A stretch of 64,000 nt of DNA from Zasmidium citrigriseum. Its lineage: Eukaryota; Ascomycota; Dothideomycetes; Mycosphaerellales; Mycosphaerellaceae. The translations under genes and the position numbers were made by a program. The notes below the pieces were generated by a model. The model made no database searches, was not told the origin of the DNA, and worked only from the letters and a program-made list of their open reading frames with translations. How positions within the stretch are numbered: position 1 is the stretch's first letter; each line of letters opens with the position of its first letter. Location: assembly GCA_002786025.1 (NCBI GenBank), contig NHNW01000043.1, forward strand, positions 248,001 through 312,000. The letters are read 5' to 3'. Of this stretch, positions 10,159 to 21,379 are shown piece by piece.

Positions 10159-10760
10159 GTTGGAGAAAATGAGGGGAGGAGTCGAAGAGAGTGATGAGAA
10201 AAAGGAAGCCTCTTTGTACCTCGAAGGCTTTCAATATCTTGCAATGGCGCAAAAGCGAGATATCGCGAACATGTCAGTCGTGACGTGAGGATGCCCTCGG
10301 CAATTGATCGACCTTCATGCGGAGCTCGGGCCGTCATTGTTGAACGGGGATGTGGGGTGGTTTGGAGGGGTAGAAGACGGTTGCGAAGAGAGCCGTGACA
10401 ATGAAATGAAAAAGGGTTTGAGGCACGCAAGCAGAAGGCGTCATCAAGGGACAGCAATGCTACCTGTATTGAAACGAGCGACCTCTGGGGGCTACTGTTC
10501 TCCCTTGCAGACCCTCAAACTCGGATCTGGTGGCATTGATCTGGACAGGAAGTAGGAGAAGATTATTGGATGCGAGAGAGGAACGACGTAACATACAATT
10601 GGTAGAGTGATCTGCGGGACTGTCGAAGCAGCCCCAGCTCTCGTTAGACATGGTCTCGTTGATCTCTTCGTTGAATTCCATGTCCAAGTGTGCATTCACA
10701 TGACGCATTTCGTCATTCGAACCCTTCCGCTCGACGACTGGATGCTGAGTCTCTCACCGA
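10159..10760. other. Intergenic, with one weak small-gene candidate
   Basis: This gap lies upstream of the alcohol dehydrogenase and downstream of the F-box-like gene, both on the minus strand. It contains a weak two-exon small frame, listed separately. Otherwise nothing is recognised. Confidence 0.4.
10515..10708 (-). CDS. Candidate small two-exon gene (45 residues), unproven
   Basis: From ATG at 10708 the minus strand encodes an acidic stretch (MRHVNAHLDMEFNEEINETM, then SNESWGCFDSPADHSTN) ending at a consensus GTATGT donor. A pyrimidine-rich tract and CTGTCCAG acceptor follow 56 nt later (intron 10596-10541). Joining gives a 45-residue peptide ending at TGA 10517-10515. The splice signals and acidic composition are the only support; it could equally be a 5' leader or chance. 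Confidence 0.2.
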
Positions 10761-11647
10761 CTACGCCTGAGCTGTAATGGCCAGCGGAGCTTCGTTGGTA
10801 AGAGTCAAGGCAGAAAGAGCACCGTCAAGGGCAGCAATCTCGATCTCCTCTTCGTCCTTGTCCAATGCCTTTCGTGGTCCCCAAATCACTCTCTTCTGTG
10901 CTGCCTCGACCGTACGGCGCAGGGCCGAGAGGAGAGGACCATGCTTCTTGACCGACGTGTTGGCGTCAATCTCAACGGTCTCAAGCCGTGGCAGCTGTTC
11001 AATGATGCCCGCCAACAGATCCACGCAAAACCACTTGTACGTCTCTTCAGTAGCTCCCTCACCGCGGAAGCCATTGAAAACAGGCTCGCTGGGATCGATC
11101 GTGACGAAGATCTTCAGCGAGCGGAGGTTGACGCAGTCGTACAGGCCGAGATCTGGCTTGGTGTTCTGGCAGCGTGGCGGTTTCGTCCAGCCTGGACCCA
11201 GCACGAGATCCATGGTGTTGATGACATTGCGGTAGCGGATGGGGAGGCGTTGGAGGAGTGGCTTCTTGGTGTGGTAGAAGCGGTTCGTCTGCGGAAAGAG
11301 GCGGATGGTTTGAGCGTAGAAGACGCGGTAGGCCTCTTCGTGCATGCGATGGGAGACGAGGAAGAGGGCGAGGCGGGGGAGAATGATTCGGTAGTTGTCT
11401 GGGTCTGCGGAGCGTTTAGTCTTGGTCTGTTAGCAGATGACTTTCAATACTCACCCAGATCAACCGGCGCCTTCGCCCATAGCACCTCTTCGTAGATGCG
11501 CAATCTCAGCTCCGAAGGGAGGTCGAAGAAGCGAAACGGCTTTCGTGGAGGCTCTGGCGAAGAGGCTCTTGAGGTGTATCGTGAGGAGAAGGCCGAAGAC
11601 ACGGCGCTCGAGCTGATCGATGCCGGCGTCTTGCGGTGCTTAGCCAT
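10761..11647 (-). CDS. F-box-like / 2EXR-type hypothetical protein
   Basis: Exons 11647-11455 and 11404-10761 flank a 50-nt intron (GTGAGT donor, CTAAAC branch, CGCAG acceptor) and give 278 residues. After a Ser/Pro-rich N-terminus, residues about 37-52 read FRFFDLPSELRLRIYEEVL, the hallmark opening of the large fungal family of F-box-like proteins that carry substrate-recruitment or uncharacterised roles. The rest includes RMHEEAYRVFYAQTIRLFP, matching the usual second conserved block (repeat of bulky residues after 'EA..vFY'), and a segment LVNLRSLKIFVTI-like block typical of this family. The C-terminus is acidic. Divergent from the Kap120 gene, with a shared upstream region of about 770 bp. 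The specific partner and function are unknown. Confidence 0.75.
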
Positions 11648-12418
11648 GATGTTTGCGGTGCTCGGTATCGATTCAGGATGGTGTTGTGATCGTTGGATGG
11701 TGACTGTTCAGGGAGGTAGCAGGATGTCCAAGGCAAGCCATGGTGCTCGCGTGACCCGCGGGTGTCTAAGCAGCCATCGTGTCGACGGCCGCGACGGAGA
11801 GCGAGTGGTGGTTGCTTCGGCGGATCAGGTATGCAGGCGTTGGCGCGGAGGACATTGGACGGAGCAGTGGGCAGTCAGGAGTCTAATAGTAGTGACAGCA
11901 GGAGCGTGGCAGTCGAAAGCGGAGTAAAGGCGAGAGTGAAGGTACAAGTGAGGGTACGAGTGAGGGTACAGAGCTCGGGACGTGAGGATGAGGCAACGCG
12001 TCAGGTGATGCTGCTCGGCAGGCAAAGTCAAAGGAGCTGTACGGAACGGATATCGAAACTGTTGCTGTCAAACGGGAGTCGCAGGTCAGAGCAGAGGCTC
12101 GCGGCGCTTCTTGATAACAGCCGTCCTTCTCCCTGGCGTATACAACACAAGGCTCATATCGCTGGCCCCGCGCCTAAATTTATTACCAGGTCGATTCAAC
12201 TTTCTTTGTAGAAGAGAAGAGGACAGAGCTGCGGGCGCAGACTTTGAATGTCGTCGCCGGGTGTGGCTTGTGCGTCCCGCAGACTAGCGCCGCGTCGAAG
12301 TGATTGGCTGTGATATTCGCTCTTCACATGTCTGCACGCTCTCTCTCCGCGCGACACAGTCTCCTGAACAACCATCAACGACCTCGACGACGGCATAGAC
12401 AGCTGCGTCGGCACGGAG
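11648..12418. other. Divergent promoter region between F-box-like gene and KAP120
   Basis: This gap is bounded by two start codons and should hold both promoters. It contains a short tandem repeat (listed separately). No gene is recognised. Confidence 0.5.
11936..11971 (+). repeat. Three tandem copies of a 12-bp unit
   Basis: Three adjacent units of the form GTGARGGTACRR (gtgaaggtacaa, gtgagggtacga, gtgagggtacag) occupy 36 bp in the divergent promoter. The copies differ at one to three positions. Confidence 0.8.
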
Positions 12419-15400
12419 ATGCCGTCGTTCTCCATCGAGGTCGCCGGCGAGGCGAACCCTCTCACCGAGGGCAACATCGTCCACACCCTCCGGTCGGCGT
12501 CCTCGAGTGATCCGGGCCAGATCCAGACTGGCACGAAGCAGCTCACGCAGTGGGAGAAGTCCCCTGGCTTCTATCGCCATCTCCAGAGCGCCTACCTCGA
12601 CGCGAGACTCCCCCTCGAAGTCCGCTACTTGGCCATTATCCAGCTCAAAAATGGCATCGACAAGTACTGGAGGAAGACGGCCGTCAAGTAAGTTGCCTCT
12701 ACCATTCCATGCCAACAGACCGCCGCCCTACGCAACTACTTGTCGAACATATACTAATACACAGCCTTTCCAGTGCCGTACCAAAGGAAGACAAAGAAGT
12801 CATTCGATCCAGACTCCCCGACACCGTCCTGAGCGAACAGGACAACCGACTTGCCCTCCAAGCTTCCCTAGTCATCGCCAAAATCGCTAGGTACGAGTTT
12901 CCGATCGACTGGCCAGAGGCGATATCAGGCTTTGTCGGCGTCATCCGCAACCAACAGACCCCACCGCTCCAACTCGCACGCGCACTGCTCGCCCTTCTCC
13001 ATATCGTCAAGGAGCTCTCCACTGGCCGGCTTGCACGCATCAGGCAGTACCTAACATCTGCCACTCCCGAGATCCTGTCTGTCGTCGGCAACATCTACGC
13101 TCAACTGGTGGACAGATGGCGTCCATCACCAAACGTCGACGACATGCACTTAAGTCTCCTCGCCATCAAGCTCCTGCGACGTCTCATGGTATCAGGCTAT
13201 GACTTCCCGAATCGAGATGCAGACGCCGCCTCATTCTGGGACCTTACGATCCAACAGTTGGACATGTTCCTGCAAATGCTGAGCAGCGTTGCCGGACAGC
13301 TCCCAGAGGAAATCTCGTCACTCCTTGGCCGCCACGCTTTTCAGCTGTCTAAGCTTCACTTCGAGATGGCGAGGGATCACCCCACCGCATTTGCACTTCT
13401 CCCCAACTCGCTTGCCATGACGGCCTCATACTGGGCTCTCATCAAGTCTTTCGGCGAGGATTTCGGCTGTAAGGAGGCCGTTCTTTCAGAGCTCGAAGAC
13501 GCAACCATTGGCACGGATGGAGATGCTGCCGAGGAGAAATCAGTGGAGGAGAAGATCGCCCTCAGAGGACTTCTCATCATTCGGGCCTGCGTGAAGGTGG
13601 TTCACTCTCCTTCGAAAGCGATCAAATATCGCGCCTCGGAAGACAAGGGCGAGAAGAACCAGGCGCAGGAGATCTTGAAGCGATCCATGCTCACGGACGA
13701 CTTTGTTCGTGAAGTCATGGAAACGATCGTCACACGTTTCTTCGTCTTCCGCAAGAGCGACCTGCGAGAATGGCACAATGAGCCGGAAGAGTGGGAGAAG
13801 CGGGAAGAAGGGGATGGAGAGGACTGGGAGTTTTCTGTGCGGTCTTGCTCAGAGAAGCTTTTCCTGGACCTCGCCATAAACTACAAGGACATCATCGTCG
13901 ACCCCTTGCTAGGCGTCTTCCACTCCGTCGCGAACCCCAATGACGACAACATTCTCTTCAAGGACTCTGTGTACAACGCCATTGGCATCTCCGCCTCGGT
14001 CGTTCGCGACAAGCTCGATTTCGACGCATTCATTCGGGATGTCCTTGTGGCAGAGGTTCAGAAATCTTCGCCTCACTATGGCATATTGCGAAGAAGAGCG
14101 GCGATACTGTTGGCCCAATGGATATCCATCAAAGTGTCACAGGAAAGCCGACCACTTGTCTACCAAATATTCCAGCATTTGCTCAATCCAGCCGACCCGA
14201 TGAACGATCAAGTCGTAAGAGTCACGGCTGGTCGTAAATTTGGAGACATCGCAAGCGACTGGGAGTTTACTGCGGAGGACTTCTTGCCATACGCAGACAC
14301 GATTCTCACGCAACTCATGAACCTCATCACGAAGGTGGAACTCACCGACACGAAAATGGCTCTCCTGAACACTATCAGTGTGATCGTTGAGCATGTCGAC
14401 CAGCACATCACGCCCTACGCCGAACGCATCATCGAGCTTTTGCCTGGACTTTGGGAGGAGTCCAGCGACGAAAATCTCATGAAGCAAGCCATCATGACCA
14501 TTCTGACGAGATTGGTCAACGCCATGAGAGCCGAATCCCTCCCTCTTCATGCCATGGTTTTCCCTATCATCAAGAATGCCCTCGAGCCCGGATCAGACAC
14601 GCATCTGTTCCTGCTCGAAGACTCACTGGAACTTTGGGCCGCTCTGCTTGTTCAAACTCCATCGAGCTCTGTGTCATCAGAACTCCTCGACCTTGTGCAG
14701 TATCTGTACCCAATCTATGAGCTTGGATCGGATAACTTACGCAAGGGATTGGAAATCACGGAATCATATATCATCGTCGCACCACAGTACATGCTTTCCG
14801 AGAGAATACGCCACGGCATGTTCACCGCACTGTCGAATCTCATCGGATCACTCCGACCTGATGCCAACGGAGCCGCCTGCAATCTGGTGGAATTGGTGTT
14901 GCGCCTGGGAAAGAGAACGGACGTTGCGTCGACGCTGCCACTTGGAGACTTCAGTAACGCCAGCTTTATGCTCAACTACGACCTTGTGCGATGCGCAGAT
15001 CCGCAGGTCGGGGAGTTTGGGGTCTTCGCAAAGCTGCTCCAAGGCCTTCGGGGTAGCTGGGTTGCGCATTGCACTACTGGTCCCAACGCAAGAGAGGCTC
15101 CAGTTGATGGCATCGTTGAGACCGATTACTTCGCCATCTTTGCGCGCGCAATCCTCGGCTCGCTGGACGGATTCTTGTACTCGTGCCAGGCAGCCGCAGC
15201 CATTGGTTTCTCAGAGCAGCAACCTTTGGAGGCTCTGATGAAATGGCTGTTGGAAGAGTGGTTCTCTCATTTCGAGAACGTCGGCGATCCATCGAGACGG
15301 AAGCTGATGTGTCTTGCCCTGACGAAACTGCTCGAGACGAACCAACCCTTCATACTCCTGAGCCTGCAATCCCTCATGACCATCTGGACTGACGTCGTTA

Positions 15401-15684
15401 CCGAGCTCCGCGAAGGTGCCGAAGATACTGGCGACGCCCTGGTGCACTCATCTGCAGATGCAAATGGCACTGCTACTGCTGCGCCAGAAACCCCAGAAGA
15501 CGAACGTCGCCGTCAACTGACCGCCTCAGACGATGTCCACACCATCAACGTCGCCGAGTTCATCAAGCATCACTTGCAACAAGCCATTGCAGCAACGGGA
15601 GGAAACGATCAGTTCCAATCGCAGTGGCTCGTCAACGTGGATAAAGATGTCGTCAAGGCATTTTCTGATCTGGGCATCATGTGA
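12419..15684 (+). CDS. KAP120: Importin Kap120 / importin-11 family karyopherin
   Basis: Exons 12419-12687 and 12774-15684 are joined over an 86-nt intron (GTAAGT donor, CTAATAC branch, TTTCCAG acceptor) to give 1059 residues, the usual size of this family. Kap120 is a nuclear import receptor; in yeast it is linked to ribosome biogenesis factors. The N-terminus holds the importin-beta N-terminal domain (GTKQLTQWEKSPGFYRHLQ, then LEVRYLAIIQLKNGIDKYW) that binds Ran-GTP. It continues into the characteristic block LLHIVKELSTGRLARIRQYL and then HEAT-type helical repeats to the C-terminus. The splice junction reconstructs KTAVNAVPKEDKE, as expected. The family call is confident; assignment to Kap120 rather than another importin rests on the IVKELSTGRLARIRQ block and length. 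Confidence 0.9.
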
Positions 15685-15992
15685 GAACTCTCACGTCCGA
15701 TCAATCAGGACCTTTTGCTCTACTCTGCGGAATACTGCTGCCGCCTTTGGCGTCTTTGCCGCCAACATGCGGCGACGAACCAATCAAATGCAGCCGCTCT
15801 CGGCTTACCCGCTTGAGGTAATCGTCGGTGAATCTGCTCGTTGAACTTGCTTGCTTCCTCCACGGACCTCGGTCCAATACCACACTCTGTAGGTAGCTCA
15901 GGCAATTCAACAATGGCTTCTTCTGAACATCTCTCTTCCCTTTGCCACCCTTTCCCAGTCTACGTCCTCGTTTCATCACATCTATAGCCACC
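15685..15992. other. Short intergenic / promoter of the cytochrome b5-ACAD gene
   Basis: About 300 bp between KAP120 and the acyl-CoA dehydrogenase fusion. It contains a CCTCGG box, listed separately. No gene is recognised. Confidence 0.5.
15867..15872 (+). promoter_or_regulatory. CCTCGG box, candidate FarA/FarB site
   Basis: CCTCGG lies about 120 bp upstream of the acyl-CoA dehydrogenase start. In Aspergillus this is the core recognised by the fatty-acid regulators FarA and FarB in beta-oxidation promoters. A single six-base match can occur by chance. Confidence 0.3.
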
Positions 15993-17690
15993 ATGAAAGG
16001 CCCACTAACCCGCCAGGAAGTGGCCAAGGTACGCACATATCCTTTCCACAGGCTGTCCATCTAACCCTCCATCCAGCACACCACCGAAGAAGACCTCTGG
16101 CTCATCATCGATCACAAAGTCTACGACGTCTCCGACTTCATCGACGCGCACCCCGGCGGCGAAGTCGTCCTCCGACAAGTCGCCGGCCAAGACGCAACCG
16201 AAGCCTTCTACAACCTCCACCGCCACGAAGTCCTCCAGCAATACAAATCCCTCCTCGTCGGAACCCTCGATGGCGAGAAACCCGAAGTCATCGACCCCCA
16301 GCCCGGCGACCTCTCCGCCGTCCCATACGCCGAACCGCTATGGCTGAACAAAGCCTTCCATTCGCCATATTTCAATGAGAGTCACAGGAAGTTGCAGAGG
16401 GCTGTGAGGGAGTTTACGGAGAAACATATCATCCCTGAGGCGAGGGAGAAGGAGGCTGATGGGACGTATATCTCGCAAGAGCTGATTGATAAGATGGCAG
16501 AGGTCAATCTTCTGGCCTGTCGACTGGGACCGGGAAAACACTTGAAGGGAAGAGAGATCTTCGGTGGCGTGGTCAAAGGAGAGGATTACGACTACTTCCA
16601 CGATCTGGTCGTCACACAAGAGATCGTCCGGGCGAACATGCGTGGTTTCCAGGACGGGAACATGGCGGGCATGACGATCAGTCTGACGGCTGTGCACGCG
16701 TGGTGTAAAGACGAGGAGCTGAAGGAGAGGGTGAGCAGGGAAGTTCTGAGTGGCAAGAAGAAGATCTGTCTCGCGGTCACGGAGGCTTTCGCTGGGTCTG
16801 ATGTGTCGGGTCTGCGAACGACGGCGGAGGAGAGCGAGGATGGACAGCACTATATTGTGAACGGTACGAAGAAGTGGATCACGAATGGCATGTGGTGCGA
16901 TTACTTCGTTACGGGGTGCAAGACGCCCAAGGGCTTCTCGGTGCTGCTTATTGAGAGGGGTGAGGGCGTTGAGACCAAGCCTGTGAAGACGAGTTATTCC
17001 GCCGCGGCTGCCACGACGTATATCGAGTTCAACAACGTCAAGGTGCCGAAACGCAATCTCCTGGGTCCGGAGAACAAGGGCTTCGTGGTCATCATGTCCA
17101 ACTTCAACCACGTAAATCCCCCCTCCCCTCCCCATCACGAACCCCCACTGACCCACTTTCTCTCATTAGGAACGCTTCATGATGGCCGCAATGGTCTCCC
17201 GCTGGTCCCGCACCGTCTTCGAAGAATGCTTCAAATGGTCCCACCAACGCATCGTCTTCGGCAAACCCCTCATCTCTCAACCCGTCATCCGCGCCAAACT
17301 CGCCAAGATCATCCAGCACGTCGAGGCGAACCAAGCCTGGGTTGAAGGGATTACGTACCAGATGACCAAGATGAGCTATGATGAGCAGGCGAAGCAGTTG
17401 AGTGGACCTATTGCACTACTCAAGACTTTCTGTACGAGGAGTGCGCATGAGGTTGCGGATGAGGCGACGAATATTTTTGGGGGGAGGGGGTTGACGCAGA
17501 CTGGTGAGCTCTACTATTTTCCCGTTGAGAAAGGATTGTTGCTGACTCTGTTGTAGGTATGGGACGAGTTGTGGAGATGTTCAACCGAACGAACAAGTTC
17601 GATGCCATTCTGGGTGGTGCAGAGGAGGTTCTTGCAGACCTGGGAGTAAGGCAAGCCATGCGATTCATGCCTGCTTCCGCCAAGTTGTAG
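15993..17690 (+). CDS. Cytochrome b5 - acyl-CoA dehydrogenase fusion protein
   Basis: Four exons (15993-16028, 16077-17111, 17170-17503, 17557-17690) encode 512 residues; all three introns are 48-58 nt and preserve frame. Residues about 4-80 are a cytochrome b5 heme-binding domain: DLWLIIDHKVYDVSDF, then HPGGEVVL with the first heme His, and a second His in NLHRHEVLQQY. The remainder is an acyl-CoA dehydrogenase: AVTEAFAGSDVSGLRT matches the FAD/substrate loop, KKWITNG follows, and the C-terminal helical domain contains the ATNIFGGRGLTQTG motif. This b5-ACAD arrangement is known in fungi. It is thought to oxidise acyl-CoA with electrons passed via the heme domain, probably in peroxisomes or cytosol. 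No clear C-terminal SKL is present (the protein ends ASAKL, which is a plausible PTS1 variant). Its substrate is unknown. Confidence 0.93.
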
Positions 17691-17807
17691 ATCGAAGAAG
17701 GAGGGATGTAAGTTCCAGAGAAGCGATGTCTGCATTCGGATAACATAAATTTGCCACGATTACATTGAGCTCCAGCCCGATCTCCATTATGTCCTCTCGC
17801 ACTCCGA

Positions 17808-18725
17808 TCAAACGACCATCCTCATCTTCAACTTATCCCCCTCAACAATCTCCTTCTCCCGCTCACTCAACTCCTCCACATCCCATGTACTATCCAAATA
17901 CCTTCCGCTCAACCACTGCCTCCTCTCCTTCACAAGCCAAACCAGAAAGCTCCCACACAAATCCTGCGAATCGTTCGAGAAGTCCTTCATCCGCGGTGGA
18001 AGGTACTCCTTCGGTCCATCGCTCCATACCGCGCCCGGATGGACGGCATAACAACACAGGCCCTGATCGGAGTAACTCTCATCGACTCGCTGCGAGAGAC
18101 GGTTCGTCGCCAGGCAGGAGATGCTGTACCCCAAGGGACCAGAGACGTGCCCGCCGATGGAGGAGATGTTGGCGATGGCGCGGAGTTTGTCCTTTGGTCC
18201 TGAGAGGAGGGCAGGCATGAGGTGTTTGATCATGTAAAACCGGCCGATGTAGCAAGTCTGCGTCATGGCTTCGACGTTGGTGTTGTTGATCTCGGCGACT
18301 TTGTTGAAAGCCGTGCCATCGACAAGCAAGAAACCTGCATTGTTGGCGAGGAAATTCAGATTGCCATCATACTCCTTCTTGACGATCTCGGCGATACTTG
18401 TAGCGTGGCTTTCATCTCCATTGTCGCCATAGAACGTCGAGATCTTGAGCTCGTCGGGGTGAGGTGAGACCTTTTTGCATTCGTCGAGGGTTTTCTGGCA
18501 GGAGCCTTGGGTGCGGGCTGTGAGGATCAGGCCTGTGGCGCCGGCTTGGGCGAAGCATTTTGCGATTCCGGAGCCGATGCCGCGACTGGAGCCGGTGACT
18601 ATTGCGGTGAAGGGTTTGGGGAGTGTGACTTTTGTTGGATCGAGGAGTGGTGGGACTTGGGAGTTCAGCTTTTTGGTGAAGGTGCTGCCGGTCCAGGCTG
18701 GGAGGGAGCGGATGAAGTCGGACAT
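17808..18725 (-). CDS. Short-chain dehydrogenase/reductase with Cys replacing the catalytic Lys
   Basis: The frame is open from 18830, but Met at 18725 (MSDFIRSLPAW) follows a run without protein character and is preferred, giving 305 residues. SDRs are NAD(P)(H)-dependent oxidoreductases. The cofactor motif is TGSSRGIGSG, the NNAG motif is intact, and the catalytic Ser lies in IANISSIGGH. The active-site YxxxK motif reads Tyr200-S-I-S-Cys204 (LGYSISCLATNRL; the TGC codon is at 18116-18114). The Lys that lowers the Tyr pKa is therefore missing, so classical activity is doubtful. The downstream HPG motif (HPGAVWSD) is kept. Sequence conservation argues against a decayed gene. It converges on the b5-ACAD gene about 120 bp away. 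Function is unassigned. Confidence 0.82.
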   Translation of the reverse strand: MSDFIRSLPAWTGSTFTKKLNSQVPPLLDPTKVTLPKPFTAIVTGSSRGIGSGIAKCFAQAGATGLILTARTQGSCQKTLDECKKVSPHPDELKISTFYGDNGDESHATSIAEIVKKEYDGNLNFLANNAGFLLVDGTAFNKVAEINNTNVEAMTQTCYIGRFYMIKHLMPALLSGPKDKLRAIANISSIGGHVSGPLGYSISCLATNRLSQRVDESYSDQGLCCYAVHPGAVWSDGPKEYLPPRMKDFSNDSQDLCGSFLVWLVKERRQWLSGRYLDSTWDVEELSEREKEIVEGDKLKMRMVV

Positions 18726-19283
18726 GGTGGTTGATCGATCGATTGATTGAAAGGGTATTGTGATGTCGACGTTGCTGTTGTTTGAAATGTCAGACTTCAA
18801 AGCGAACGACCACGACCTTATATCATTCAACCAAGACGGCCTTTAGACGGAGAGCTCGACGGTTACCCAATGGATATAAGTACGACCATAGAGCGTATCG
18901 TGACGGTAGCTTCGTGCACTGTGCCGCCTTGTACGCATGTGATCCTTCGACTAGTCCCAAAAAGGAATGCATGAAGTTGGCGAACAAGGTTCGTTGTCTG
19001 CGACTTCAGCTCCCTGCGAGCTGCTAACGTTATTTGGTTTCGCATTGTACGCCACTTTGTGCTTTGCTGCAAGAACCAAGACCGACTCGCTTTCGCTCTG
19101 AGAATAATCCGTTTGTTTGTTCGTCCGATTGACGTTGGCTTGGTGCACTGTACGTGCTTTCGTTGGCTAGGGTCTTTGTCATCGTTGTTGGACGCCATGA
19201 CGGCACATCGGTGAAGTGCTCTCCGTCCAACAAGACGAACTTGCGTCGATCTTCTCTGAGATCAATTGCTTGGCTTGAGCAGT
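18726..19283. other. Intergenic
   Basis: This gap lies between the SDR start and the 3' end of the membrane-protein gene. It holds TATA-like sequence near 18818 on the minus strand that could serve the SDR. No gene is recognised. Confidence 0.4.
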
Positions 19284-21379
19284 CTATGCGGAGATGCGGC
19301 ATCCGTCCCAGGGCGATTGCACATTCTCTTCCTCGTCGAACAAAAGCCTCATGTACGACTGGTCCATCTCTTTCCCCTTTTCCCGACCCTTCACTAACCC
19401 ATACCTAACCTTCCGATCACCGATCTCCTCAGCCAAATGTCTGGCCCTGAGATTCGGCTTAGCATCTCTCAACAGCGGAGCATCAAAAGCCTTCGCAATC
19501 TCCAACGGACTGAAACTCGCCGTGCGGCCGATAGTCCAGTACTTCCAATATGTGATGGTCACGAGAGCGACACAGAGGACTTGGACAGCAGCTGCACCGC
19601 AGAAGAAGCCCCATCGAGTGTGAAAGACCGGCTGGGCATCGATCCGGGTTCCGTCCATACCATATCTAGAAGGAAGCGCAGGATCCAGGAGAGCCCCAAG
19701 GTCGCTTTGGTTGACCTTACTTGCGGCGAGGACAGCAGCACGAAACATCAACTCATTCAGACCAGCGAAGATTTCTGGCGCAGGATCTCGCAGGATTGGG
19801 GGGTTCTGTTGGCTCATGTCGGAGAAGAACGATGGGTTCTCGATCAGGCTCTGCTGGAAGGGACCTGGACTGTTGAGCCATGCTGCGTCTTTTCGGATTC
19901 TCATCAGTACATTGCTGTGGTATGACATATCGGCGAGGACGGCGATGCCACCGAGCGTCGAGTTGATGTACTCGTATGGTGCGGACGGTTGCCGGGCTGT
20001 GTTATTGGCGAGAGACAGAATCGTTGGGTTTGTTGTATTCACGACCACTCGTTCGCTACCGTGGACAGCGACTGAGTATTCTGCCACTGCCGGGTCCAGG
20101 TAGCAGGTCCTTCTGGTAAAGTTGCCTTCATTGTTCTCGCCCACTTCAGGATCGACAATGCCAATAGAGACAAGGACTTGCTCTCTTGGGATCGCTTCAG
20201 CAGATATTGCCACCGATACTGAGAGCGCCGGACACCAATGGCCTTCGCCATCTTGATCCTCGCAGATCGATGGATAGGACGCCTCGCTACCATTTGCCGC
20301 TGCGATGGCCGTGAGGTTCATGAATGCGGTTTCTGTCAACCGGCAGTGATTGAGCTTCAGAGCAGGAGCTCGCACAGCCGTGTTACAAGTCCCAGGACAG
20401 CCTTCGATGGGAGAAGGGATCGGACTGCGATTTCCCCAGTCTTTCCAGACCTCCGCAAAGTCAACTTTGAAGGTGGTCTGGATCCATTCGTTCTCAGGGT
20501 CCAACTTGGCCCCAATTCCAGTGAAGTTCGTCGGGATCTCTTGGGGAAGATTGACGTTGAGTCTCACTGGTAAGGACAGTGATTGCTGGACTGTCGTCGT
20601 GGCACTTTGCAGCAGGATGCCATCGACCAGGATGACCATCGCACAGAGAGATGTGGCCGTCAGTATACCGGCTCGTTTGATGGAAAAAGATCCGAGGACA
20701 TGATTGCCAGCCGCCCAGTCGTAGTGCAGATCCTTCAGCGTGGTACCTCGAAGGGCTCGTACCTGTTCCAAGTCAGTGATGATGAAGTCAGTGGTGATTG
20801 CGTAGAGTGTAGAGTACTTGCCCACCAAGTGACGATGGCACCTTCCGCCGCTGCAAATGCCAACGCTTTGTTGCCGATGCCAGTAAAGACGGAAAGATAC
20901 ACGCTGGGTTGCACCTTCCACCTCTCCACAGCCTGGCCATCAGACACGGCTAAGACAATGGCTGCTGCTGGGATGCTGAGTAGGACGAACAGGAGAGCAG
21001 CGATACCAAGTAGGGGCCCATCGCGAATGAACATTGTTCTCCATGTATTGCCATCTCGCTGGTCGAGGTAGTAGCGAAGGCGACCGAAGCGAAGATGGTT
21101 GGCATCGTTACTGCCTTCCATGTCGGAATCTGAGCATGATGAAGACAAGTTCTCGACGTAGGCACGTGCTCCTTTCTCATTAAATGTAGCGCCGCCTACA
21201 TCGGCGGTATGTTGAGTAGAGATCTCTGACTTATGTACATTAGAGTCGTTAATATTCAAGTCGTCGTCAAATACGGAGTCGTTATAGATGGGATTATTGC
21301 GTAAAGTGTTGTCGGACTCGACGGGCGAGATGGGAGAGACGCCATCGTCCGAGGATTTCGATGACACTGATGAAGCCAT
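19284..21379 (-). CDS. Large fungal integral membrane protein of unknown function
   Basis: Two exons, 21379-20818 and 20755-19284, give 677 residues. The intron is placed at 20817-20756, the best in-frame pair (GTACTC donor, CGAG acceptor), joining ...TWWATLRGTTLKDLHYDW. A competing CAG acceptor 7 nt earlier would break the frame, so the exact junction is uncertain. The N-terminal 100 residues are acidic and Ser-rich. Hydrophobic helices follow at about 122-145 (LLGIAALLFVLLSIPAAAIVLAV), around 172-190, near 220-240 (AGILTATSLCAMVILVDGIL) and at about residues 580-600 (FFCGAAAVQVLCVALVTITY). A long extracytoplasmic region between the last two has many Cys and N-glycosylation sequons. The architecture resembles fungal families such as DUF3176, but I cannot assign it. 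Confidence 0.72.
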
